Assembly: GCA_964591085.1 (NCBI GenBank)
Contig: CAZPXH010000012.1
Coordinates: 19,877-83,876 of the forward strand
Direction: 5' to 3'
From: CAZPXH01 sp964591085
GTDB lineage: Bacteria > Spirochaetota > Spirochaetia > DSM-27196 > CAZPXH01
DNA length: 64,000 nucleotides
In this document: positions 35,304-44,878 of the stretch, one piece after another
Layout: every line of letters begins with the position of its first letter
Position numbering within the stretch: position 1 is the stretch's first letter
Position numbers and translations under genes: made by a program
Notes under the pieces: generated by a model
The model's database searches: none
Seen by the model: the letters and a program-made list of their open reading frames with translations, nothing else
Told to the model about the DNA's origin: nothing

Positions 35304-37451
35304 CTACACCACAAATTTCCCAGCCTGGCCCTCCACGGTCTGGACCAGCTCCCGATTGCGGCGGCTGAGGTCTGACACCTCGCGGATAGAGTCCCCGATC
35401 TTCCGGCTGCCGGCGGATACCTCCCGCATGAGGGCCGTCACTTCACCGCTGATCTGCACGAGCTTGGCCATCTCTGAAAGGATGAGCTGTGACCCTCCGG
35501 CAATCTCTCCGATGCCGCCGGTCACCTGCTGCCCGAAGTCGCGCATCTGCTGCAGGTTCTCCATGACAGACTGGCTGCCGCGCCACTGTTCGCGGAGCGC
35601 ATCCCGGACTCCGGCTTCCAACTCGCTGACGGTACTCACAATGCTTCTCATGGACTCAAAGCTGGCGTCAGCAGAGGTGTTGGCCCCTACGATGTTGTCC
35701 ACGTAGGCGCGCGTCTTCTTCAGCTCGCCTGAGATGATCTTGCTCTGCCGGGACGCGTTCTCCGCGAGGCTACGGATTTCGTCCGCCACAACGGCAAATC
35801 CCCTGCCGTACTCGCCCGCGTGCGCGGCCTCAATGGCGGCGTTCATCGCCAGGAGGTTGGTCTGCGCACTGATGTTGGCGATGAGTCGGTTGGCCTGCTC
35901 CAGGTGCTCTGACTGTTCCACAAACTCACCGACGCGGTCGGCAACCTCGCGAATGGCGGTACGCCCGCCTTCGGTCTCCGTGACCAGCTGCGATACCTTC
36001 CCGTCCACCTGCTCCAGGTTCTGGCTGATAGACGCGATGTTCGCAGTCATCTCCTCAACGGCGGCCGCAGACTCCTCAATGCTCCGTGAGAGATGGGCTA
36101 TCACCTGTTCCAGGCTGCTGATGTTGCCGGTGATCTCTTCAACCGAGGCCGAGCCCTGGCTGATGCTCCCATCCTGCTGATTGATCTTGCCGCTGATCCT
36201 GTCCACCAGCTCTGTGATTCCATCAGCTTCCTTGCGGCTTGCATCCGCCTGCGTATCCAGCTTCACGGCGCTTCCCGCCATATCGCCGGCGGCGCCCTGG
36301 ACCTCCGTGATGATCTCCGAAAGCTTGTCCACAAACCCGTTGAAGTGGCGACCGAGCCGCCCGATCTCATCGTTGCGGCTTGCCTGGAGGCGCTGGCTGA
36401 GATCACCGTCCCCCTGAGAGATCTGCTTCATGTTGTCCGCGGCAATGGTCAGGGGGCGGGCAACCATCCTGCCTATGACCCACACGATTGCCGCGCCACC
36501 AACGATCATCAGTCCGCTGAGCGTGAGGAGCAGCTGCAGAATCTGGCGCGCTGCGGCCTCCTGCAGCGCAGAAGTGTCCACAACACTCACTATCTGGCCG
36601 TCAATGCTTCCGGAGAAATCGGTCAGCGGTATGTAGGCCAGGCTGAACTGGCCAACCGTGTCCAGCTGGGTGCGCCGGGTCTCCTGCAAGGCCGTAATGA
36701 CCTCAGCCTGAACCAGGTCCTCCGGGACAATCCACTCGTCGCTCACCCCGGAGACCAGGCTGTCCCCAATCCGACCCTGAAACGCGGACTCGTAGTCCTC
36801 CTCAAAGAACAGCTGCTCTGCCGCCTCGTTGTTGATGAGCAGAATGATTCCGGTCCGCAGTTCCGAGTCCAGGAACGGGACAATCTCGGTTGGCTGGAAG
36901 TACACCTCCACCGTGCCCAGCAGTCTGCCCGCATCCCTGATTGGTGCGATTCCTCGGATCACAAAGCCACCCCGGCCAAGCTCCACCGCCTGCAGTGGCT
37001 CTCCGGTAGCCTCAACTTCCACGATGGTGCCACGAAATCCGGAGAGATCATCGCCGGCCCGGTCTGTCCAGCTACGGTAGAAGCTGGTAGCCGGTGCAAC
37101 GTGGAAGTGTACTCGGTAGTTCTCAACGCCCGCTGCCCGGCCCAGGGCGTTCACAATTGGGTCCACCTCCGCTGCCAGCGCCCGTCTTCCCGCATCCCGG
37201 TCTGGATTCCGATAGGCTTCGCGGACTGCTTCCAGCTCTGCAAAGACCGTTGCCACCTGCAGGCCTTTGCTGGAGAGCTCTTCAATCAGCTGCTCCACAA
37301 GCTCCGCCTGTGCCCGCAGGTTGCTTTCCAGTGGGCCCTGGGAGGCACCTTGCACGGCGCGTGCCGATATGAAGCCCACCGTGATCAGAACCGCCAGAAC
37401 CAGGATGATGACCAGCAGCGAAACCCGCTGGGCGATTCTCAGGTTTCGCAT
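35304..37451 (-). CDS. Methyl-accepting chemotaxis protein with large periplasmic sensor
   Basis: The 715-residue receptor has TM1 VSLLVIILVLAVLITVGFIS, a periplasmic domain of about 275 residues (cache-like, including GRGGFVIRGIAPIRDAGRLL), TM2 LLLTLSGLMIVGGAAIVWVI, HAMP, and a signalling bundle with tip ISAQTNLLAMNAAIEAAHAG. ATG 37451 is preferred because GGGGAG lies 9 bases upstream; GTG 37457 is too close to it. It diverges from another receptor at 37556. No CheR-binding tail is seen. Confidence 0.94.
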   Translation of the reverse strand: MRNLRIAQRVSLLVIILVLAVLITVGFISARAVQGASQGPLESNLRAQAELVEQLIEELSSKGLQVATVFAELEAVREAYRNPDRDAGRRALAAEVDPIVNALGRAAGVENYRVHFHVAPATSFYRSWTDRAGDDLSGFRGTIVEVEATGEPLQAVELGRGGFVIRGIAPIRDAGRLLGTVEVYFQPTEIVPFLDSELRTGIILLINNEAAEQLFFEEDYESAFQGRIGDSLVSGVSDEWIVPEDLVQAEVITALQETRRTQLDTVGQFSLAYIPLTDFSGSIDGQIVSVVDTSALQEAAARQILQLLLTLSGLMIVGGAAIVWVIGRMVARPLTIAADNMKQISQGDGDLSQRLQASRNDEIGRLGRHFNGFVDKLSEIITEVQGAAGDMAGSAVKLDTQADASRKEADGITELVDRISGKINQQDGSISQGSASVEEITGNISSLEQVIAHLSRSIEESAAAVEEMTANIASISQNLEQVDGKVSQLVTETEGGRTAIREVADRVGEFVEQSEHLEQANRLIANISAQTNLLAMNAAIEAAHAGEYGRGFAVVADEIRSLAENASRQSKIISGELKKTRAYVDNIVGANTSADASFESMRSIVSTVSELEAGVRDALREQWRGSQSVMENLQQMRDFGQQVTGGIGEIAGGSQLILSEMAKLVQISGEVTALMREVSAGSRKIGDSIREVSDLSRRNRELVQTVEGQAGKFVV

Positions 37452-37555
37452 TCGCACCGTCTCCCCATGATGTCCTACACTTCTGCTGAGCCAGATTTCC
37501 GTGCGGGACCTCGGCTCCTTTGTAATCGATCCAGATTATAGCCCGGAGGACCGGA

Positions 37556-39358
37556 ATGCTAGCAACCATTCGCTTACGAGCAACAGCAGCCATAGCCCTT
37601 GTTGCCCTGGCCGTCGGCGGGGGAGTAGTGGTGCTCCTGAGCACGCTGGGCACGGTGGTTGCAACCGCTGACACAATCTACGAGCGAGACTTCCTTGCCA
37701 TGAACCGTCTGGTTGAAGCAGATCGGGATGCCTACCAGTCCCGCCTGGCGATGCTGCACCTGCTTGCCGGCATCACTGATCAGAGCACGGAGGAGCTCCA
37801 GGCCGAGATCCGGGACAACCGGGATCAGGTTTCCACACGCTTTCAGGACTTCCTGGACTTCAGCGGGCGCGACGAAAGCGATGCCGCGGTTCGCACGGTC
37901 CTTGATGGCTTTGGATTGTGGGATCGGAGCACGGATGTCCTGATCCGGCTCCACGCCGAGGGGGATACCGTGCGAGCGCTGGATCTCTATCAGGACGGTA
38001 CCTATGACACGGCGTTTCGTGCCCTCCGGGGAGCCCTGGACGATCTGACAGTTGAGTTCCTGGCGGTGGCCGAGCAGGATTTTGCCGCGCTGGTGACAGA
38101 CGTCACACGCGCTGAACGCTTCTACCTCATCAGCTCGGCAATCGTTGCCGTGGCCGTGCTGATCCTGGCAGTGGTGCTTTTCCGGGGCATGCTTTCTCCA
38201 ATCGCACGGACTCGCAAGCTCATGGCGAACATCGCCAGCTCGGAGGCGGACCTCAGTCAGCGAATGGCGGTGCGCGGGAACGATGAGATCGCAGACCTGT
38301 CCCGTGACTTCAACCGCTTTCTGGAGCAGCTCGCCGTCAATGTCGGCTCCATCCGGGACGTTTCGGTGGAGACTCGCCGTGTGAAAGATGAGGTTGGGCG
38401 CAAGGCAAGCGAGTCCACCTCTGCCGTAACTGAGATCACGGCGAACGTGGAGTCCATGCGGAGTCACATGGGTTCACTGGATGAGGCGGTTTCCGCTACT
38501 GGAGCTGCCGCCCAGACAATTGCGGAGCAGGTTACGGGTCTGCGCGAGAGCACCGAATCCCAGGCAAGTCTGGTGGAGCAGTCCACTGCGGCGGTGACAC
38601 AGATGACCGCGTCAATATCCAGCGTAGCCGGAGTTGCCGAGCGGCGGCTGGCCTCTCTGGGAGTGCTGGACAGTGCAATTCAGGACGGTGCCCAGGCCGT
38701 CAGCTCCAGCGTAACGGCCCTGGACCAGATCTCAGGCCAGGTGGCGAATGTCCGGGAGATCACGGAAATCATCAGCGGCATCGCGAAGCAGAGCAACCTT
38801 CTGGCGATGAACGCCGCTATTGAGGCAGCACACGCCGGAGACGCCGGGCGTGGTTTTGCCGTTGTGGCCGAGGAGATCCGCAAGCTGTCTGAATCTGCCG
38901 GTGAGCAGTCTGGCGGAATCCGGGACATCCTGGAGCAGATGATCACGGACATTCAGGGCGCCGACGCCGTCGGGAAACAGACCAGCGAAACCTTTGAGCG
39001 GGTGACGGTACAGGTGGCTGAGCTGAAGAACGCACTCCGCGAGGTTTCCTCCAGCATGGACGAGCTCAGCAGCGGCGGCGCGCAGGTCAATGAGGCAATG
39101 GGTCAGATCCGCGATATCACCACCCGGGTGGCCGGAAGCGCGGCCGACATCGCGGAAGCCCAGAGCAGCATTGATTCCCGTATCGGCGGCGTGGGCCAGC
39201 TGACAGGCGTTGTTGTGGCCGGGATGGACGAGATCGCCCACGGGGCCGGCCACATCAGTACCGAGATGACCGAGCTTCAGGAAGCTACCGAGCGGCTCTC
39301 GGATCTTGTAGCCCGCCTGGACGCGGAGATTTCCCGCTTCACGGTGGAGCGGACCTGA
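37556..39358 (+). CDS. Methyl-accepting chemotaxis protein, four-helix-bundle sensor type
   Basis: The 600-residue receptor has TM1 TAAIALVALAVGGGVVVLLS, a helical periplasmic domain of about 150 residues (RLVEADRDAYQSRLAMLHLL) like 4HB_MCP sensors, TM2 LISSAIVAVAVLILAVVLF, HAMP, and a bundle with tip IAKQSNLLAMNAAIEAAHAG (Ser where most receptors have Thr). GGAGG precedes ATG 37556 by 6 bases. It is divergently arranged with the receptor at 35304; the 104-base spacer could hold both promoters. Confidence 0.94.
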   Translation: MLATIRLRATAAIALVALAVGGGVVVLLSTLGTVVATADTIYERDFLAMNRLVEADRDAYQSRLAMLHLLAGITDQSTEELQAEIRDNRDQVSTRFQDFLDFSGRDESDAAVRTVLDGFGLWDRSTDVLIRLHAEGDTVRALDLYQDGTYDTAFRALRGALDDLTVEFLAVAEQDFAALVTDVTRAERFYLISSAIVAVAVLILAVVLFRGMLSPIARTRKLMANIASSEADLSQRMAVRGNDEIADLSRDFNRFLEQLAVNVGSIRDVSVETRRVKDEVGRKASESTSAVTEITANVESMRSHMGSLDEAVSATGAAAQTIAEQVTGLRESTESQASLVEQSTAAVTQMTASISSVAGVAERRLASLGVLDSAIQDGAQAVSSSVTALDQISGQVANVREITEIISGIAKQSNLLAMNAAIEAAHAGDAGRGFAVVAEEIRKLSESAGEQSGGIRDILEQMITDIQGADAVGKQTSETFERVTVQVAELKNALREVSSSMDELSSGGAQVNEAMGQIRDITTRVAGSAADIAEAQSSIDSRIGGVGQLTGVVVAGMDEIAHGAGHISTEMTELQEATERLSDLVARLDAEISRFTVERT

Positions 39359-39391
39359 GAGCCTGATCGCCCGCGCATCTGTGGGCTGCTG

Positions 39392-39970
39392 TTACACGAT
39401 GGTCTTGAGGCCCGGCTCCTTGCCCGGCTTCCACTTGATGGTGCAGCCCACCGATGGATGCTGTTCCTGCGGCATTGCCGTCCCGGAAAGGACTGCATCT
39501 ACCGCAGCGCCAAGGTCCGCTCCGGTGACGGGGGCATCGGTCTTGGGTCTGCTTGCGTCAAAGCGTCCCCGATAGACCAGCGTGTGATCCGCGTTGTACA
39601 GAAACAGGTCCGGAGTACACACCGCCCCGTAGTCGGCTGCAACTTCCTGGCTCTCGTCGTAGAGGTAGGGGAAGCTGAAGCCCTGCTGCCGTGCAAGGTC
39701 TGCCATGGCTTCCGGGCCATCTTCCGGATACTTGCTTGCGTCGTTGGCGCTGATTGCCACGGTGGATAGTCCCTGCCCGGTCCACTTCGCCGTCTGCGCG
39801 GTGAACTCCGCTATCATATGCTTCACGTAGGGGCAGTGATTGCAGATGAAGGCCACCAGCAGCGGCTTCCCACGGAAATCAGCGAGGGAGACGGTGTTGC
39901 CGCTTGTGTCGGGGAGGCTGAAGTCCGGCGCCTTGCTGCCGAGCGTTACCATGGAAGACTGTCCTGCCAT
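39392..39970 (-). CDS. Thioredoxin-fold AhpC/TSA-like protein
   Basis: The 192-residue protein begins MAGQSSMVTLGSKAPDFSLP and has the redox motif VAFICNHCPYVKHM (CNHC). It matches the cytoplasmic thioredoxin family proteins of the 'redoxin with CNHCPYV' type, whose exact substrate is not known. It has no signal peptide. AGGAGA lies 8 bases before ATG 39970. It is third in a probable minus-strand operon after the alpha/beta-hydrolase and glycerate kinase genes, separated by 116 bases, and is convergent with a chemoreceptor. Confidence 0.88.
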   Translation of the reverse strand: MAGQSSMVTLGSKAPDFSLPDTSGNTVSLADFRGKPLLVAFICNHCPYVKHMIAEFTAQTAKWTGQGLSTVAISANDASKYPEDGPEAMADLARQQGFSFPYLYDESQEVAADYGAVCTPDLFLYNADHTLVYRGRFDASRPKTDAPVTGADLGAAVDAVLSGTAMPQEQHPSVGCTIKWKPGKEPGLKTIV

Positions 39971-40086
39971 GTTGGTTCTCCTTGTACGATTGATGAGCTT
40001 GAAATACGCCCGAATCGCCGTCTTCGGCAAATGGCTGCGTTTCCAATCGTCGGGCCGGAGACTTGCGCGTTTGCAGGGGGGCGGCG

Positions 40087-41550
40087 TCAGCGCAGCAGGA
40101 GCACCTGAAGGTCGTTCACATTGGTGCCGGTTGGACCGGTCTCAAGCAGAGCGCCGAGGTCCCGGAGAACGGGAAGGGCGTCGTGGGAATTCAATGCCGC
40201 TTGTACCCGAGCGGCCTGGGCCCGGGCTTCAGAAAGATGCTGCGATGCAAAGATTGCGCCGGCAGCGTCCGTTGGGCCGTCCGTCCCGTCCGTGGCAAGA
40301 CTTGCAAAGGCAAAGTCACCCCATGCATCCGGGTTCTCACTCATCAGACTCAGGACGGCAAGGCCCAGTTCCTGATTTCGTCCCCCGGTACCTGGTGACG
40401 GCCCCAGTGTCACGGTTGTTTCCCCACCTGCAAGAACACACGCCGGAGCATGCAGGTCCAGCGCTCTTCGGCGGAGGTCCCGCGCCACAGCCGGAAAGAG
40501 CCCCGCCATCTCCCTTGCCTCACCAACCAGTCCACTCGTGAGTATCCACGGCGCGTAGCCGCGGGCCTCTGCTTCAGCCGCCGCGGCGCGGATCGCCCCG
40601 AGGCCGGAACCCACGATCAAGTTCACCACACCGTCCGCCGGCCACGCCTCCGCCGCGGGCGTGTCAGGGATCAGACCAGCGGCTCCAGCCTCAAGGACCT
40701 CCCTCGCGGCCCTCGGCACCGAGCTCCGGAGTCCGTAGCGGTCCAGGATGGCGAGTGCATCTGCAAAGGTTCCGGAATCCGGCGCTGTCGGGCCGGAGGC
40801 GATAGAGGACAGATCGTCGCCGATCACGTCTGACAGAATCAGGGAGAGAACCCGCGCTGGCCGCGCAAGGGCTGCAAGGCGTCCGCCCTTCAGTCGGGAC
40901 AGGTGTTTGCGGACACAGTTGATCTCGGATATCGGGGCCCCGGACGCAAGCAGGTGTTGGCTGACCGCCTGCAGGTCCGGAAGGCTGAGATCGGGGAGGT
41001 CCGAGTCCGGGAATGAACGCGCGCGGAAGGGATCCGCAAGGAGCGCCGACCCGCCGCCGGAGAGGAGTACCAGAAGCACGGTGTCCGCGTCTGAGGAGGC
41101 AAGCAGATCCTCCGCGGCGTCCGCAGCGGCAAGGCCCTTAGCGTCCGGGACGGGGTGTCCCGCCTCCCGGATCTCCAGCCCCGGGATCTTCCGGTCCGCG
41201 TGACGGTGTTTGGTAATGACCAGGCCGCCGGAGAGGCGGTCACCGAGGATATTCGCGGCCGCCGCCGCCATCGGGACAGCCGCCTTCCCGATTGCAAGGA
41301 TCTTCACCCGCGTTCCGGGTGTCAGGGGAATCCGGACCGCTTCAACATGTTTCTCCCCGGCGCCGATGGTCCCGCCGCCGCCACCCCCAGCGGGCCTGGC
41401 TACAGGGGCCAGCGCCACCAGGTCTTTTCCGTCCATCCGGAGACAGCGCCGAACCATGGTGCCCGGATCTGCGGCGTGTAACGCGGCGTCCAGGATTGCG
41501 CGGAGATCAGTCAGTGGGTCAGACGGGGGCACAGACGTAACTTCGCTCAC
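40087..41550 (-). CDS. Glycerate 2-kinase (GckA/TtuD, MOFRL family)
   Basis: The 487-residue protein has the DUF4147/MOFRL arrangement: VKILAIGKAAVPMAAAAANI, EAGHPVPDAKGLAAADAAED, LVLLSGGGSALL, INCVRKHLSRLKGGRLAALA, LSDVIGDDLSSIASGPTAPD, and C-terminal ATDGTDGPTDAAGA. It phosphorylates glycerate to 2-phosphoglycerate with ATP in the cytoplasm. A Gly/Ala-rich insertion is present near residues 53-62. It starts at GTG 41550 and overlaps the hydrolase stop as GTGA. Confidence 0.92.
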   Translation of the reverse strand: MSEVTSVPPSDPLTDLRAILDAALHAADPGTMVRRCLRMDGKDLVALAPVARPAGGGGGGTIGAGEKHVEAVRIPLTPGTRVKILAIGKAAVPMAAAAANILGDRLSGGLVITKHRHADRKIPGLEIREAGHPVPDAKGLAAADAAEDLLASSDADTVLLVLLSGGGSALLADPFRARSFPDSDLPDLSLPDLQAVSQHLLASGAPISEINCVRKHLSRLKGGRLAALARPARVLSLILSDVIGDDLSSIASGPTAPDSGTFADALAILDRYGLRSSVPRAAREVLEAGAAGLIPDTPAAEAWPADGVVNLIVGSGLGAIRAAAAEAEARGYAPWILTSGLVGEAREMAGLFPAVARDLRRRALDLHAPACVLAGGETTVTLGPSPGTGGRNQELGLAVLSLMSENPDAWGDFAFASLATDGTDGPTDAAGAIFASQHLSEARAQAARVQAALNSHDALPVLRDLGALLETGPTGTNVNDLQVLLLR

Positions 41551-43052
41551 TTCGGCTCCCGCGCCGCCTCGGGGCCCGTCGTTGCTTCGGTCACAAACTC
41601 CGCGATTGCGGGCACCAGCCCTTCTGCAAGCGGCACCGAGGGGTCGCTGTAGGCCGCGTTCTGGGACGCCGCGTTTCCGGGCTCCGCCTGCTTGAGCACG
41701 TGCGACATGGACTCCAGCACCAGCGCCCGGCCGTCACCCGCGGCCTCTGCCAGCTCATCCGCGTCCCCCGCCGGAACCTGGATGTCCGCACCGCCGCCAA
41801 TTGCCAGGAGCGGGACCGGCAATGCGCCCGCAAGCGCCATAGGATCCCGACGAACCACCGAGATGAGATAGGGCTGCACGGAGGGGCGAAGGATTGCCTG
41901 GATTTCCGGGGCGCTAACCTCGGTGGTCTGCCCGACTGTAAGTGCCTCCATCGCGGCCGTGGCCTGCTGCATGACCTCGCCGTCAGACGGAAACTGCGCG
42001 GAGAGCTGATTCAGGATCAGTTGGTCAAAGCGCTTGGCAGACCCGGCGACGGTGATAACCCCGGCCAGTCGGTCGCGAGCTTCCGGCGCGCCGGCCAGGA
42101 GCTCCGAGTCACCAGAAGAAGTTGCGGCAATGAGGGAGACCAAGGCGCCTTCGCTATGACCGAGGAAGAACAGGGGTCCGGTTATGCCGGCCTGCCGGCT
42201 CCAGAGTGCCCATGCAACCAGATCTGCTGCCAGATCGTCTATGCGCAGGTCTTCTTCCCGCATACCCGGCGCGGGTGAGCCGGCAATGCCGCGCTTGTCG
42301 TATCGCAGGGTTGCGATTCCTTCATCGGCGAGTGCTTCCGCTAGCTCCCGGAGGCCGTTGTTTCTGCCGGGTAGGAGCGGGCTGTTCCCGTCTCTGTCGG
42401 TTGGTCCGGAGCCTGCCACAATGATGACCAATGGCATTTCCGGGCTGCTTCCCCCCCTGGGTTCCACGAGCGTGCCCGCAAGCGTAACGCCGTCCCGGGT
42501 CAGGGTGACTTCCGTCCCGCGCCTTGGGCTCGCCTGTTCCGCCCCACCGGTACCTGTTGCTTCCGAGTCTGAGCCCGCTGCGCTCCGGGTCAGACTGAAG
42601 CTGCCTCCAGCCGGGCTCTGGGTGAAGGTTCCGGTGATGTCGTCTCCTTCGGTCCAGCTTCCGCTGAACACGGCTTCAGGCCCCCCGGTCTGCAGCACAA
42701 AGCGGACGGCCGTCCCGTCAGCAAATCCGGATTCGCCGGAGACCGGCGATAGCGGAAGATCGCTCGCGCCCTGCGCGGGAATGGAGATGCTGCCCGACTT
42801 GGTGTCCTGGGAGAAGCGGACCCGGATCTCAAGGATCTGCCCGGTTACGTCAATCCGGCCCCTCCAGCTTCCAGCGAGGAAGTCCGGAACGGCACCTGCG
42901 GTTTCCGCCATATCTGCCTCCGTGTTCTCAACAGTGGTACAGGTTACAAGAAGTATGATGGCAGCCGCTGCAGCCGCAAGCAGACGGACGGAGCTTTGGA
43001 AGCGCTGCGGCCGATGCTGCCGGGGAAATTCCACGTGTTTCCTACTTCGCAT
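41547..43052 (-). CDS. Alpha/beta-hydrolase lipoprotein (serine aminopeptidase S33-like)
   Basis: The 501-residue protein has a hydrophobic leader ending in the lipobox LLVTC. About 150 residues of beta-rich sequence follow (GSWRGRIDVTGQILEIRVRF), resembling domains found before such hydrolases. The catalytic domain has LVIIVAGSGPTDRDGNSPLL and the nucleophile elbow FLGHSEGALVS. The His is probably in SMSHVLK. It would hydrolyse esters or peptides at the cell envelope. The start ATG 43052 is chosen for its signal peptide; upstream in-frame sequence extends to 43178 but would bury the leader. Confidence 0.82.
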   Translation of the reverse strand: MRSRKHVEFPRQHRPQRFQSSVRLLAAAAAAIILLVTCTTVENTEADMAETAGAVPDFLAGSWRGRIDVTGQILEIRVRFSQDTKSGSISIPAQGASDLPLSPVSGESGFADGTAVRFVLQTGGPEAVFSGSWTEGDDITGTFTQSPAGGSFSLTRSAAGSDSEATGTGGAEQASPRRGTEVTLTRDGVTLAGTLVEPRGGSSPEMPLVIIVAGSGPTDRDGNSPLLPGRNNGLRELAEALADEGIATLRYDKRGIAGSPAPGMREEDLRIDDLAADLVAWALWSRQAGITGPLFFLGHSEGALVSLIAATSSGDSELLAGAPEARDRLAGVITVAGSAKRFDQLILNQLSAQFPSDGEVMQQATAAMEALTVGQTTEVSAPEIQAILRPSVQPYLISVVRRDPMALAGALPVPLLAIGGGADIQVPAGDADELAEAAGDGRALVLESMSHVLKQAEPGNAASQNAAYSDPSVPLAEGLVPAIAEFVTEATTGPEAAREPK

Positions 43053-43132
43053 TATCGTTTTCTGCAGCCGATTATTCACGGTCGGTCCCCAGGCGCTGGA
43101 AAGCGCCGGATTCATCGCCAATACTTGCGTTC

Positions 43133-44180
43133 GTGCGCTCCCGAATAGTCCGGAACACCATAGTTGCCAACATCGCAATCCCGCTGGTTTTCGGCGGTTT
43201 CCTGCGTGAACTCATGGTTCAGCTCTTCAACCCCGGCGTGGAAACGGGCTTTGCCGAGCGCATTGTGTTCTCCATTCGCCCGCTCACCATCGGCACGGTC
43301 CTGCTCCTCGGAAGCATAGCGGTTGCCGTTGTCCTTCTCCGCCTCCGCCCCCTCTTCCGGTTCCTGGCCGGCCAACCTGAAAACACTGCGCGCGCCCGCA
43401 GCGCTATCATATTTGTCCCGTGGTTCCTGGTGGTGCTTCACCTGGTCCTGTGGGTACTGGGCGTGACCCTGGTCTACGCGCTTGTGTACCGCAGCTGGAT
43501 GGGTGTCGGCGGCACTCCCTACATCAAGAGCATTCTGAACGCGCTCGCAACGGGGCTGATCACCGGGACAGCGTGCGCCCTGGCAATGAACACCATTCTG
43601 CTGCCCGCATTGCGGCCCAGACCAACCTGCTGGCAATGAACGCAGCCATAGAGGCCGCGCACGCCGGTGCTTCAGGAGCAGGTTTTGCCGTTGTATCGAG
43701 CGAAATCCGGAACCTCGCGGAGAGCAGTGCTGACCAGTCCAAGCGAATCAAGACCGAGCTGGACGCCACTCGTGACCAGCTGTCCACGGTCTCCGGCGAG
43801 ACCCGGAATGCCGTCTTCTCCTATGACGCGATGGCGGAGCTGGTGAGGCAGTCAACCGAGATTGCCGAAGGCGTGTCCCTTGCCCTGAACGAGCAGCAGT
43901 CCGGCAGTACGAAGGTTCTGGACGCCTTGCGAACCACATGAATCAGGCAACTCGATCCCAGGGAGAAGCGTCCGCCCGCATTGATCGGGAAAACCAGCGG
44001 GTGGAAGAAGGGATGTCCCGCGTCAGGGAGTTCAGCGAAAGCCTGGCGGATACCGTGAGCGCACTTTCCCGCGCGGCAGAGGAGATCAAGGATCTGGCCT
44101 CCCGGATCGCATCTTTGTCTCAGCAGAACGCCACGCGCATCAGTGGAATTGTCAGCTCGCTCGGCCGCTTCCGGGTCTAG
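43133..44180 (+). pseudogene. Broken chemoreceptor gene: internal deletion plus frameshift
   Basis: GTG 43133 opens a frame with four membrane helices (for example LTIGTVLLLGSIAVAVVLLR and ILNALATGLITGTACALAMN). Near 43600 the frame must switch to read IAAQTNLLAMNAAIEAAHAG, the hairpin tip of a chemoreceptor. The 150 or more residues that normally link the last membrane helix to the tip are missing. At about 43935 a second frameshift is needed to continue into MNQATRSQGEASARIDREN and the C-terminal helix ending at 44180. The copy of ctggcaatgaac at 43580 recurs at 43630, close to the junction. The product cannot be a working receptor unless this is an assembly error. Confidence 0.85.
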
Positions 44181-44215
44181 GAAGCGCCGCAAGTCACCGG
44201 ATGCAGGACGCCTGA

Positions 44216-44872
44216 CTACACCAGCTCATTCACCTGACCCGCGCGGCGTCCTCCGCCACTCCGCTCTGCGGCGATCTCCGCGCGCGCATCCCGGGCAAGC
44301 CGGTAGGCTTCGGCTGCCACCCGGAGATCCGCGGCGCTGGGGTCTGAGACGGCGAGTGCCGCCATCCGGACGGTGTTGGCTTTTTGCAGCGTTGCCCGAG
44401 GGTTTCCGGGGACCTCGCTGAGCTCAACCTTGATTCGCCCGCCAACGGCAAGTGCTTCTCCGTCTGCGCCGCGCGCGGTCTGGAGCTGGATCCCGCTGGC
44501 GGCGTGACCACCGAGCGCTGCCTGGTGGGCCTGCTCGTGTCGGCGTACTACCCGATCCCGATTGATTGCCTCTGGCGTGGTTTGCTCTTCCGTTGCCCCG
44601 GAGCCCAGGCCTGGCGCATCGGTACCGCCCGGGGAGTTTGATCCTTCCGGCCCGCGGCCAACGATATCCGCGTGACGCAGCGGTTCGGAGGTCCGGGCGC
44701 TGTTCTCCGCAGCCCCGCGACGGATGACAACCACCGGATCCCGGGACGGACCACCACCACGGGTGACTGCTGCCGCGGTTGAGGTCTGATCGGTGCCCGG
44801 AACCGGGCCGGGCATGGCGGGTGGCGGAGGCTGCCAGCCGCTCCGGATTCCGTAATCCACCACTACCCGCAT
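44216..44872 (-). CDS. SprA-related family protein with HExxH motif
   Basis: The 218-residue protein has a low-complexity Pro/Gly/Thr-rich N-terminal half. The conserved C-terminal half reads VVRRHEQAHQAALGGHAASG, RGADGEALAVGGRIKVELSE and DPSAADLRVAAEAYRLARDA. This matches the SprA-related family (putative metalloprotease CJM1_0395-like), with HEQAH as the zinc-site candidate and the family's 'GPDGkxYAvGGE' signature in altered form. There is no signal peptide. It follows the acyl-CoA ligase stop-side by 6 bases on the same strand, so it is probably cotranscribed. Function is not established for the family. Confidence 0.75.
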   Translation of the reverse strand: MRVVVDYGIRSGWQPPPPAMPGPVPGTDQTSTAAAVTRGGGPSRDPVVVIRRGAAENSARTSEPLRHADIVGRGPEGSNSPGGTDAPGLGSGATEEQTTPEAINRDRVVRRHEQAHQAALGGHAASGIQLQTARGADGEALAVGGRIKVELSEVPGNPRATLQKANTVRMAALAVSDPSAADLRVAAEAYRLARDARAEIAAERSGGGRRAGQVNELV

Positions 44873-44878
44873 GTGTGG

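Noticed and set aside
36093..37541. Open frame of about 480 codons antisense to the chemoreceptor at 35304
   Set aside because: No motif, and the composition is typical of complementary-strand reading of a GC-rich receptor gene.
44216..44872. Zinc metalloprotease activity of the SprA-like protein as an established function
   Set aside because: The HExxH motif is present, but the family has no demonstrated protease activity known to me and the protein has no signal peptide.
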